A stretch of 64,000 nt of DNA. It comes from Ricordea florida. Taxonomy: Eukaryota > Cnidaria > Anthozoa > Corallimorpharia > Ricordeidae. Shown here in pieces: positions 11,248 through 19,800 of the stretch; within the stretch, counting starts at the first letter, position 1, and each line of letters opens with the position of its first letter. Position numbers and translations under genes: made by a program. The DNA lies in assembly GCA_949710005.1 (NCBI GenBank), contig OX453274.1:15411695-15475694 (forward strand), in the 5' to 3' direction. Below the pieces are notes generated by a model. That model was not told the DNA's origin. It was given only the letters and a program-made list of their open reading frames with translations, and searched no databases.

Positions 11248-12186
11248 TTACCGCTTCTTCTTTTTAAATTGTTCAACAAGGTATAGAACCGCGGCTACTA
11301 TCAACAACCAAGCATTCTTACTTAAAAATCCGATAACCTCCCCAGCTGTTTTGAAGATAAAACTTGCAATAGCTCCAACCATTCCAGGCAATATCTCACC
11401 AATCTTTTTGCCAATAGCTTTCAAACCATTACCAACACCTTTTCCAACACTGGTCAAACCTTTTTTTAGATTAGAGACAATCACTCCGATAACAACACCT
11501 ACAGCACTCATCACAGCAACGACTGTAAAACCGTACTTTTTGAAGATGGACTTCACACGATCGCGTAATGACATTCGTTGCTGTATTCTATCATTCTCTC
11601 GCTCCAGATTAGCTTTCTCTTGTTCATGCTCACCAATTTCTCTATCTAGAGCCTCTAATCGCATAATTTTCTCTGGGGTCTTCATCGGCTTGTTCATAAT
11701 GAATTTTTTTTCATCCTCGAGTTTGGTGAGCAATCTATTTTTCTCAGCGATCTCACCATCATTAGCCTCTACAACCTCTTCTGCTTTTGGGCCTAGACTA
11801 TTTTTGATGGTAACTGGCAATATGTCATTCAATTCATCATCACCTTTGAATAACACATAAGGTTTTGATCCTTTCCTAATCAATTTTACGACTACTTGTT
11901 TGAATTGATTAAGCCCAGCTGTAAACTTAGACGTATCAACTTTGGGGAATCTTGATCTAATCTTAGCCCAGGCTTCATCTTGTTCTATTTCCAAATCTTT
12001 AAACAATAAGGTCTGATTTTCACCACCCAATGAAGTTTCTTCTTCATAATAAGGATCAGTTGGACGAGTGGTGGATGAAAAATTTTTTAATGGGAAGTCA
12101 TTTTTGGTATCATAATCACCTAGATCATCTTGTTTAAAAGGATTTTCTTTGTCTGGTAATTCTGGTATTTCTCCGCCTTCTGCCAT
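11248..12186 (-). CDS. Acidic virion protein with amphipathic helix and C-terminal membrane anchor
   Basis: 312 residues starting MAEGGEIPELPD. An acidic, low-complexity N-terminus is followed by a coiled coil rich in Glu/Lys (about residues 140-200) and a first hydrophobic helix (AVMSAVGVVIGVIVSNL). A Gly/Lys amphipathic stretch (GVGNGLKAIGKKIGEILPGM) leads to a C-terminal membrane helix ending in KKKKR. The element B homologue at 34887-35864 has the same layout. TTTAAAGATTTC lies upstream. By analogy with membrane-active virion proteins such as adenovirus pVI this may act on membranes; that is inference from layout only. Confidence 0.6.
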   Translation of the reverse strand: MAEGGEIPELPDKENPFKQDDLGDYDTKNDFPLKNFSSTTRPTDPYYEEETSLGGENQTLLFKDLEIEQDEAWAKIRSRFPKVDTSKFTAGLNQFKQVVVKLIRKGSKPYVLFKGDDELNDILPVTIKNSLGPKAEEVVEANDGEIAEKNRLLTKLEDEKKFIMNKPMKTPEKIMRLEALDREIGEHEQEKANLERENDRIQQRMSLRDRVKSIFKKYGFTVVAVMSAVGVVIGVIVSNLKKGLTSVGKGVGNGLKAIGKKIGEILPGMVGAIASFIFKTAGEVIGFLSKNAWLLIVAAVLYLVEQFKKKKR

Positions 12187-12234
12187 ATTTTTTTACTAAT
12201 CAGTAAGAAATCTTTAAACTGGTCACACAATTAA

Positions 12235-12627
12235 CTAAAAGAATTTACTAGCCATATAACCCAATGCCAGCATACCACCACCCACATATGCAATCTCCCC
12301 CATCTTTTGGTTGCTACTGGGTCTATAATAATCAGAGAATTTTGTATCATGTGTCTGACTATACAATGCTAAAGCTTCGTCGGTATTCGATATATTTTGT
12401 GAAGCCTGATGTTCAGTATCCCGCTGTTGAGAGTACCAATCAATGAGTTTCTGCCTCTTTTCCTGGTATGCAGTGTAATCTTTTTGATATTTTTCTATTG
12501 CCTTATCATGTCGTATTCGCTCCTCGTCTGTGTTATCACCTGAAAGATATTTTGCAAGATACGAGCCACCAATGAAAGTAGTCGCATTCAGTATAGCTCC
12601 ACCAATCATCATTGCTATCGTCGCCAT
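12235..12627 (-). CDS. Small two-helix membrane protein
   Basis: 130 residues, starting MATIAMMIGGAILNATTF, a hydrophobic Gly/Ala helix. The middle is charged and Tyr/Gln-rich (KYQKDYTAYQEKRQK) and a second hydrophobic helix closes the protein (IAYVGGGMLALGYMASKFF). The homologue at 35914-36306 is colinear and the same length. CTTAAAGATTTTAC lies about 30 bp upstream. It sits in the run of small membrane proteins between the 312-residue protein and the ATPase. Function not known to me. Confidence 0.65.
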   Translation of the reverse strand: MATIAMMIGGAILNATTFIGGSYLAKYLSGDNTDEERIRHDKAIEKYQKDYTAYQEKRQKLIDWYSQQRDTEHQASQNISNTDEALALYSQTHDTKFSDYYRPSSNQKMGEIAYVGGGMLALGYMASKFF

Positions 12628-12659
12628 TTATAAATCAATATGTAAAATCTTTAAGTCGT

Positions 12660-12884
12660 CTACAGAGGTTTTGGTAAAATTTTTTAATCTTCTAAATAAG
12701 TTTTGAGGTACATACTACCTGATAGGACAGCGACTCATTTAGCATAGTTTGTAATACTTGATGAGGGATCGTTTATAAATGATTCTTTCAAAGCCTTTTT
12801 AGCGACGTATCCAACTCCAGCAGCTAATCCGATAATGACGACCGAATCGGTAACAGTTTTCACAAGTTTGTTTTCAGTTGACAT
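12660..12884 (-). pseudogene. Small membrane protein, two in-frame stops
   Basis: Reads colinearly with the intact 72-residue protein at 36313-36531. It starts at ATG 12884 (MSTENKLVKTVTDS), keeps the Gly-rich helix GVGYVAKK, and has TGA at 12735-12737 (codon 50, Trp in element B) and TAA at 12684-12686 (codon 67, Gln in element B). The normal stop is also lost. Both changes are transitions. Leader TTTAATGATTTC deviates from the motif seen at neighbouring genes. Confidence 0.75.
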
Positions 12885-12930
12885 AATTTTTTACTTATCA
12901 GTAAGAAATCATTAAACTGGTTTTTTTTCC

Positions 12931-13326
12931 TCAGAGCATTGCTATTTTTGAAGTTGGTTGGGTAGGTTGGGTAGGAATATTTGTGGTTGGTGGAACTTGC
13001 GATAAATCAACTATTCTGTTTTTGTAATATCTCATATAAATATCAACTGCGGCGAACCCTATACCAACAAGAGATAACACATTTGTAAAAGATAGCTCTG
13101 GAATCCAAGCTTTGCGGTCACTCTCTGTATTTTTAGTTTCTTCTGGAATAGTAGCGAGTTCCTCTTCACGTTTCATTTCCCTGGCTAACGCTTCTTTTGC
13201 TTTTTTGTTATATTCTGCTAGTTTCTTACCGGCAGCTACCTTTTTAGGATCTTTCTCTTTCTTTTTAGGATCTTTCTTTTCGGGTATAGGATCCATTGTA
13301 ATTTGTTCAACAACTTCATCAGACAT
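12931..13326 (-). CDS. Lys/Glu-rich protein with one membrane segment
   Basis: 131 residues starting MSDEVVEQITMDPIPEKK. A strongly basic and acidic helical stretch (PKKVAAGKKLAEYNKKAKEA) is followed by a hydrophobic helix (FTNVLSLVGIGFAAVDIYM) and a Pro/Thr/Gln-rich tail. The homologue at 36577-37008 keeps all three parts. TTTAAAGATTC lies upstream. Likely a small virion or assembly membrane protein; function unknown. Confidence 0.65.
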   Translation of the reverse strand: MSDEVVEQITMDPIPEKKDPKKKEKDPKKVAAGKKLAEYNKKAKEALAREMKREEELATIPEETKNTESDRKAWIPELSFTNVLSLVGIGFAAVDIYMRYYKNRIVDLSQVPPTTNIPTQPTQPTSKIAML

Positions 13327-13360
13327 GATTATTTATTTCACATAGTAAAGAATCTTTAAA

Positions 13361-13855
13361 TCAGTTGTTCTCAGTAGTCTGCTCAGTAGTACTTGAAACT
13401 TCTTGTATTTTGTTGATTTTAATGTGCTTTGCAACCTGGAATAGTCCACTAGCAAGTGCTACAAATCTTCCATCTTTTAATGCTAAGAGACCTACAAAGT
13501 TTGTCAGTTCACGATTAACCAACTCATCGTTCTTCAAGTCTTTACAAAGCGAATCGATGTCATCTACAGGAACCATGTAAGAAATGGCATGAGAAACTAA
13601 TTGAAGAGATGAATCTACTAATCCACCACTAATTTTCTTACCTAATACTGCCTGGTAGCGATTATAATATTTTTCAACATCTTTTGCTGTGAGTTTCTTG
13701 ATATCACCTAGACTCATATCAACACCTAAATATTCCTTTGTAGTTCCGAGAGATGCGAGAATAGCTAGTGATTCTTGTTTGATTTCAATATCATTATCTT
13801 TTACCTCGTCTTTTACCTCAGTCTGTTCTTCCATATAATATTCAACGTTTGCCAT
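13361..13855 (-). CDS. Conserved helical protein next to ATPase
   Basis: 164 residues starting MANVEYYMEEQ. The conserved core (IKQESLAILASLGTTKEYLG, then VEKYYNRYQAVLGKK and NRELTNFVGLLALK) is helical, with a moderately hydrophobic segment before the Thr/Glu-rich tail. It lies immediately downstream of the ATPase on the same strand, as does its homologue 37046-37570. TTTAAAAAAAGATATG lies upstream. I do not recognise the family by name; a capsid-assembly partner is a guess from position. Confidence 0.6.
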   Translation of the reverse strand: MANVEYYMEEQTEVKDEVKDNDIEIKQESLAILASLGTTKEYLGVDMSLGDIKKLTAKDVEKYYNRYQAVLGKKISGGLVDSSLQLVSHAISYMVPVDDIDSLCKDLKNDELVNRELTNFVGLLALKDGRFVALASGLFQVAKHIKINKIQEVSSTTEQTTENN

Positions 13856-13886
13856 CTTTTAATTTTGTAATAACACATATCTTTTT

Positions 13887-14513
13887 TTAAATCACTTCGG
13901 GAATCTCTAAATAACATTGGAATGGATAACGTAAACATAAACAGAGTCTCGAATATTTTTCAGTTTTCAACAGTTCTACAAATTTTTTACGATTTTCTAC
14001 GTCCAAATCACCTCCATAATCTTCGAAAAACATCTTCATCCCCTTTTGTGATGGATTATGGAATGAGACCACACAAGCAACGTTTTCACGGAATGGTTTT
14101 GCTATGGATGTTAATTGCTGAGTGAGAACCCACACTGATAATCCATGATGTCTTCCAGAGAATGCTAGATCTATAAACTTGTTCGAACGTTTCTTTAGAT
14201 CATTCGACACAGCGCAATCGTCTAAAATAAGTAAAGTATTTGTACCGGAGAACAAAGTTTGACAATCTGTTAACAATTCGTTAATCTCATCGCTGTTACT
14301 AGCATCTGGTGATAATACCAAGAAACGTTTATCTCTGTGACCAAATTTATGATAGGTCTTATTTTTTGCATAAGTCGGACATATTAGAACAATGTATTCA
14401 AACACATTTCGGAAGGGTCCTCGTAGCTGATCAGTGAGGTACTTTGTCTTTCCACAATTTGTTGGACCAGTTATAATACAATGGAAAGGAACTTTTTCTC
14501 TCAATTCCTCCAT
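13887..14513 (-). CDS. FtsK/HerA-type genome-packaging ATPase
   Basis: 208 residues. Walker A is GPTNCGKT at residues ~16-23 and Walker B is LLILDDCA at ~95-102, followed by the sensor-like GRHHGLSVWVLTQQ near 130. This is the A32-like packaging ATPase found in Polintons, virophages and large DNA viruses. It sits directly after the MCP gene on the same strand. Leader CTTAAAAAACCT lies ~30 bp upstream. Intact. The element B copy (37576-38202) is colinear and the same length. Confidence 0.88.
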   Translation of the reverse strand: MEELREKVPFHCIITGPTNCGKTKYLTDQLRGPFRNVFEYIVLICPTYAKNKTYHKFGHRDKRFLVLSPDASNSDEINELLTDCQTLFSGTNTLLILDDCAVSNDLKKRSNKFIDLAFSGRHHGLSVWVLTQQLTSIAKPFRENVACVVSFHNPSQKGMKMFFEDYGGDLDVENRKKFVELLKTEKYSRLCLCLRYPFQCYLEIPEVI

Positions 14514-14545
14514 AATTTTTGTATTATAACACCAGGTTTTTTAAG

Positions 14546-15778
14546 TTAATACTTTATCGAATGTAAGTTTGAATTCATGATCTCCATCACCGCATCGGCT
14601 ACCACAAACATGTAGCAGGTCATAGTACCAGATCCTTCAACTTTTCGTTTCATTTCTAGTTTTACACCGTCTCGTGTGTTGTTCAAAGCCATACCTCCTC
14701 CATGAATACTATTATCGGGGTGAGTCCTCAAATCAATCCATAGAGCAAACTTGTCGGTATAAAAATCATTTAGCTTGACACCCTCTCTACCGAAACGTTT
14801 CTGTACTGAATCCCAGAAGTCTGACGGTTTCATTCCCTTGGAGTAGATACGGTTTGGCATGCCGTCAACATCGATATTGATTGAGGTGATACTCGGATTG
14901 AAAAACTTCTCAGAGTCTCGTGCTCCTTCGGTGTTGGGCAATGTAAACAAACATAATATCCCCGTCATTGACCTTCTAGGTAGATTAATGTGCTCGTTTA
15001 TAACACTGTCATTAGGTCTGGATATGGTGAAAGTTTTGTGAAGAATAACGTTCTCGTAAAAGAATGCTTTACCAACCTGATAAGCTGACTGCGCCTCACG
15101 AGCTAAGTATTCGCTTGAGATGCATGAATATTCCAACTCTAGGTTTTTGATTTTATAAGTTGGAGTCTTAACCGTGTCAGAATAAACAACAATATCAGAA
15201 ACTGGAGCCAGTGTAATCTCAAAGATTAGTGAATGATCTAACGCCTTTGGATAGAAAACCCCATGCTTGTTGAGAATAGGATGGTTGAGTGGGATACGGT
15301 ACTTGGTGTTGTATACTGCTGCAACGGCTACTTCCCTAGCATCTGATTTTACCTTATCACCTGCATTTGTCCTAAGCTTCCTCATGTTTTCAGAAGAGAT
15401 ACCTTGTTTTATTCCATTCTCACGATCTTCGGTTGTTAAGTATAAGTCATGGTAGGTTTGAAATAGATCGTATCTTTGAGTATCCTGTAGTGTTTCACCA
15501 CCAAAAAGAACCTTGAGTCTGGATACGAGGTTACTACCTACATTATTAACGAGGGTGTTGTTAGCATGACCATCAATATCCAAGTCAAATAGTAGAGATA
15601 CACTTCCAGGGACAATCACTACATTCTCAGAAAGTTTTGGAATATTTATATATAGGGTTTCTCCAGGACTAGCGGAGGAGGGATTGAGTGTAATTCGATT
15701 CAGTGATGATTCTGCTTTCAAACCGAGTGGCTCTAGCGGAATCCTGTTGGGGTTAATTTTTTCAGATATAGATTGCAT
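14546..15778 (-). CDS. Major capsid protein (double-jelly-roll / hexon type)
   Basis: 410 residues with alternating beta-strand-like segments. Landmarks are NPSSASPGETLYINIPKLSE near the N-terminus, VSRLKVLFGGETLQDTQRYD, and LPRRSMTGILCLFTLP, with a hydrophobic C-terminal strand. Length and gene position (between ATPase and integrase) match Polinton/adintovirus MCPs, and the element B homologue (414 aa) is very similar. The start is MQSISEK; leader TTTAAAGACTAATC lies ~25-30 bp upstream. The frame is intact. The fold assignment comes from family knowledge and context, not from a fold search. Confidence 0.8.
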   Translation of the reverse strand: MQSISEKINPNRIPLEPLGLKAESSLNRITLNPSSASPGETLYINIPKLSENVVIVPGSVSLLFDLDIDGHANNTLVNNVGSNLVSRLKVLFGGETLQDTQRYDLFQTYHDLYLTTEDRENGIKQGISSENMRKLRTNAGDKVKSDAREVAVAAVYNTKYRIPLNHPILNKHGVFYPKALDHSLIFEITLAPVSDIVVYSDTVKTPTYKIKNLELEYSCISSEYLAREAQSAYQVGKAFFYENVILHKTFTISRPNDSVINEHINLPRRSMTGILCLFTLPNTEGARDSEKFFNPSITSINIDVDGMPNRIYSKGMKPSDFWDSVQKRFGREGVKLNDFYTDKFALWIDLRTHPDNSIHGGGMALNNTRDGVKLEMKRKVEGSGTMTCYMFVVADAVMEIMNSNLHSIKY

Positions 15779-15812
15779 GTTTATTTTAAAAGATAGACGG
15801 ATTAGTCTTTAA
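15779..15812. promoter_or_regulatory. Divergent promoter between MCP and integrase
   Basis: Only 34 bp separate the two divergent ATGs. On the plus strand TTTTAAAAGATAGAC precedes the integrase; on the minus strand TTTAAAGACTAATC precedes the MCP, overlapping the integrase start. Both match the TTTAAAGA-type motif found before most element genes. Promoter function is inferred. Confidence 0.45.
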
Positions 15813-16805
15813 ATGAGTTACGAAAACATGCTATCAAAAATATACTATTCAACTTATGGATATTGGAAAGGATATTCTGCCATTCCTAAATTAGCTGAAA
15901 AAGCAAAAGTTAGTGAAGATGTGGCTAAACGATGGCTTGAGAAACAGGCGATGTGGCAAATCTATCTACCAGCCCCAAAGTATATCCCTAGACCGCATTG
16001 GAATATTGAAAAGCCTAATCAGATTCACCAAGCAGATCTATTATTTTTACCACATGATAAAGTGGGAAGAAAGATATATCGATATGGTCTGGTTGTGATT
16101 GATATAGCTAGTCGATACAAAGATGCAGAACCATTAACCTCTAAAGAAAGTAATGAGATTTCAAAAGCCTTCAATAATATTTACTCTCGAAAGTTAAAAT
16201 ATCCTAAAACATTAATTGTTGATCCTGGTAAAGAATTTATGGGAGATGTTACAAAACTTATGGAAAAACACAATGTAACCATACAACGGTCTGAAGCTGG
16301 AAACCATAGAGCTCAAGCATTTGTTGAAAGAGCAAATAGAACATTATCAGAAAAACTATTTAGTCATCAATATGCTCAAGAAATGATTAGTGATGATCGA
16401 TCTAGAGTATGGGTAAAACGATTGCCAACCATTTTGAAAACTTTGAATAGTCAACCTACACGCCTTACTGGTAAAGAGCCTGTAAAAGCTATTAGATTGA
16501 AAGAAGTTGACATTGATCCTCCAAATTATAAGCGAGTTGTTGGACTTGATGAGGTGAGACTACCGCTTGGGGTTAGGGTTAGATATCTATTAGCTCCGGG
16601 CGAACTTGAGGGTGGAGAACGAAGACGAGCTACGGATCCCATCTGGAGTTTGAAAGTTTTTGATATGTCACGTAGTGTGATGTCACCTAATCAACCAGTT
16701 TTGTATTATTTACTTGATGGACCGAGGCGTGGTTTTGTGAGGGAAGAACTTCAAGTTGTACCAGATGACACTGAACTCCCACCTAATTCTGTTTTGAAAA
16801 GATAA
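15813..16805 (+). CDS. rve-type (DDE) integrase of Polinton
   Basis: 330 residues. An N-terminal helix-turn-helix-like region (AIPKLAEKAKVSEDVAKRWL) is followed by the catalytic core: first Asp in HQADLLFLPHD, second in LIVDPGKEF, Glu in QAFVERANRT, with spacing as in retroviral integrases. The C-terminal part (GVRVRYLLAPGELEGGERRR ... GPRRGFVREELQV) resembles the SH3-like tail of Polinton integrases. It catalyses strand transfer of the excised element ends. Its last 55 bp overlap the polymerase 3' end on the other strand. Intact. No LTRs or reverse transcriptase are nearby, so it is not a retroelement gene. Confidence 0.9.
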   Translation: MSYENMLSKIYYSTYGYWKGYSAIPKLAEKAKVSEDVAKRWLEKQAMWQIYLPAPKYIPRPHWNIEKPNQIHQADLLFLPHDKVGRKIYRYGLVVIDIASRYKDAEPLTSKESNEISKAFNNIYSRKLKYPKTLIVDPGKEFMGDVTKLMEKHNVTIQRSEAGNHRAQAFVERANRTLSEKLFSHQYAQEMISDDRSRVWVKRLPTILKTLNSQPTRLTGKEPVKAIRLKEVDIDPPNYKRVVGLDEVRLPLGVRVRYLLAPGELEGGERRRATDPIWSLKVFDMSRSVMSPNQPVLYYLLDGPRRGFVREELQVVPDDTELPPNSVLKR

Positions 16806-19800
16806 TGTCCGTATGCATAAGTATGTATGCCATCTTCACAAATGATTCTCTTGTCATCATCACCAGACAGTGCAACTTTGTTAACCGTCTCAGTGTAAAC
16901 ATCATGCTTATGACTTCTTATTACATTCATCTTTCTCATCTGTTGTTCTTTATTGAATAGACATCTCTTATAATCATCAAAGGATATGGTCTTTTTTACG
17001 ACTGATGTCTTTACCCCTTTATCCTTTTTTATCTCTTTTCCATTATGCATCTTGTAGCTGTAAAGTTTAGCACGTAGACCAACAAACTCTTCAATTATCT
17101 TTCCACCAGCTTCATCTTTAAACATACCGATTACTTTTTTATTTACACCTGTCTCTATACCTGACGGATGATCTTTAGGATAATTACTAGTATCAAACAT
17201 GGATTTTACATCTGGATTGATATCCTTATAAAAATCTTCTGTTTCTATCTCATAGGCAAGACTGTCCGTATCTGTAAACAACAATTTAGCCCTTTCACCA
17301 TATTTAGGTTTGATGTAATTATAGTGAAAATCGTACATTATTGTTTTACTTAGATCCAGAATGCACATACCTAAGTAAACAGGCTTATTGAATACCAACT
17401 TTGTTTTCTTCACGTGGATGGCTACTAGATTATCACCAGAGATGGTGCGATGCTGATAGTTTGGCTTTGATATTAATTTTTTCGCATCTTTTTCATTAGT
17501 AACCAATCGTACATCCACCCTTTTTCTGATATTTTCCATGGTTTTTCCAAAGACAGAGTTATTCATCAGCTTGAAGAAATCTTTCTCAAAGTCGTTAGAT
17601 GCTTTAGCTCTGAGGTTGGTATTCAAATCGATGTACGGCTTTAGCCATTCAGACTCTTCAAATGTTATACCCCTATGAATATTAGTGACTTTTAATCCAA
17701 GACTTTTATAAACTTTTAGGGTCTCGTGGTGAACAACATACTTTACCTTATCATTGAGGTTTGGAATCAATTTCTCAACCTTATTAACGACAAGTCTCTC
17801 TGGAGCTAGTGGATAGTCGTTATGTAAATCATGAAGGTGAGTTGGGTATTCCAAATCAACCTCTAGTATGCATGGGATATTTTTCCAGTCTGTAAGCTCT
17901 TGGTCAGTCATCCATCTAAAACCGTGAGTAGGGAGTGGTTTACTCATTCCACTACCAAATAAGTTGTTTGCGTCGAGATATTCGATATACTTTATGGTTA
18001 AGTTAGAAATAAAGTTGGTCATGTAGGGGTTGTTAGCTTTACCATATCTAGTAGAGATCATAGATACACCCCCTCGAACGCCTTTCTCAACCATAAGTAG
18101 CATATCAATATCAGTTAACAACTCCAACTTCACTTTCGTTAACTTTAAAGCTACATCCCAAGCTAGACCAGGCGCTGTGTAGTACCAAGCAGGGTCTAGA
18201 TCATAATTCTTTTGACAAACATCTCTAAAGTTCTCGAAGACATCAGCTAACAGGAGTACATCTGACTCAAGATATAGGTCGTGATATTCCCTCATTGTTT
18301 TCATATTGAAGGTTTCCCACACCTTTTGAGCATGTTGATAGTTGTCTTCTGTTATGTCTGTGTCATTAAGCTTTGAGTAGAATGCCTCCTTTGGTGGAAG
18401 TTGTGTTGCGTTAAGTTTATCAAAGCTATCAAACCAATCATATGGAAATACACCTTTTCTCAACATCATATACGTCATATCTCCAAAATAATTTTTCGTT
18501 TCATCTATTTTCTTATCTGTTGGAGAAATACACTTTTCAGCTAACAGACAATTCTTACACTTTCCGCATTTAGTAAGATTATCAACTAAGCTGTCAAGGC
18601 TGGTTGCCATAAATTTAAATGAATCTATGAATCTGATCTCTCGCTTCACATCAACATGCTTACCTTCCTTGTTTGTAAAGGTGTCAACTACAATCTGTTT
18701 TGTGAAAGAAATATACTTTTCCTCATTATTAGGTATGCAGTTTATTTTACCTTTTGTTGTACCGAGATTCTTGATAAATAAATGTGAATCATATCCAGAT
18801 AGGTTGTGAAAGATTACTGGAAAGAACTTTGGAATCTTATAATTTAAGTTGCATTCGTTATGAGCTGCTCCTCTATAATTTCCTGTAAGATGACAGTGGT
18901 CTAATACCTTATCTTCTCCTAATTCACCCTCGCAGATGTGGCAGTGAGTAGCATTTTCATAGTCGATTTTATCCTTTTTAGTCTTCTTAACTTTCTTAGG
19001 GAATTTGAACCTATTGTAAATTTCCTTAATATCTGACTCTAATTTATCTACAAATATCTGTGCTATATCTTCGTCTGGGGATTTAGCAGTGTGTCGTACA
19101 AGCTTGGGTGGAAATATTTTGTCGTCAAAACACTTGATGTAATAACAGAATCCAGATGGTTTGTGCTTCTGGTATTGTTTAGTAAAGCTTTTACTTTCAT
19201 CTGGAGAGCAGGTGTGTATTTTCTCTGGTGTGCACTCAAAGTCTGCATATACAACAAAGGGTTGTCTCATTTTTCTGTTATAATTATTGAATTTAATATA
19301 ACGAGGATTTCCATATTTATCTACAGGCATCACAATTTTAACTTCTTCGTTTGTTTCGCAGTATTCGATATGTTTTTCTAATGAGGTTTTGGAGTGGAAT
19401 GAGTTGAGACATCTATGACAAAAGTGCATCTTAGATTTATGTTTACTAACTTGTGAATCTAACAATCTATTTATATTCTTTATCCAGCAGTAGTGTTTTG
19501 TTTCATCGTTCGATATTAGAATTAATTCGATCATATGAGCTTTTTTCTTACTTATTCTTAGAGGGCGTACATCACCTTTATATTCTAAGACGTTAATCGC
19601 ATAGGGGTTTTGCTTTTCAAACTTATCAATCTCTCTTAGTGAAACGGGGAACTCTATTCCTGACCAGTCGAACTTCTTAGAGTTTTCTCTCATTTGTTTG
19701 TTTAGTCTTTGTGAGTCTTTCTTCCTTGGAAACACAGCAGATGTTACTGCCCACTTGAAACACTCCTGATCGTTCTCATTCTTAACGTTGATAATTGCTT

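Noticed and set aside
7768-12884. TGA read as tryptophan in element A
   Set aside because: Trp is written TGG throughout, and element B uses TGA as a true stop (end of its integrase).
15813-16805. Retroviral or LTR-retrotransposon integrase
   Set aside because: No LTR, gag or reverse transcriptase nearby; it lies in a TIR-bounded unit with PolB, ATPase and capsid genes.
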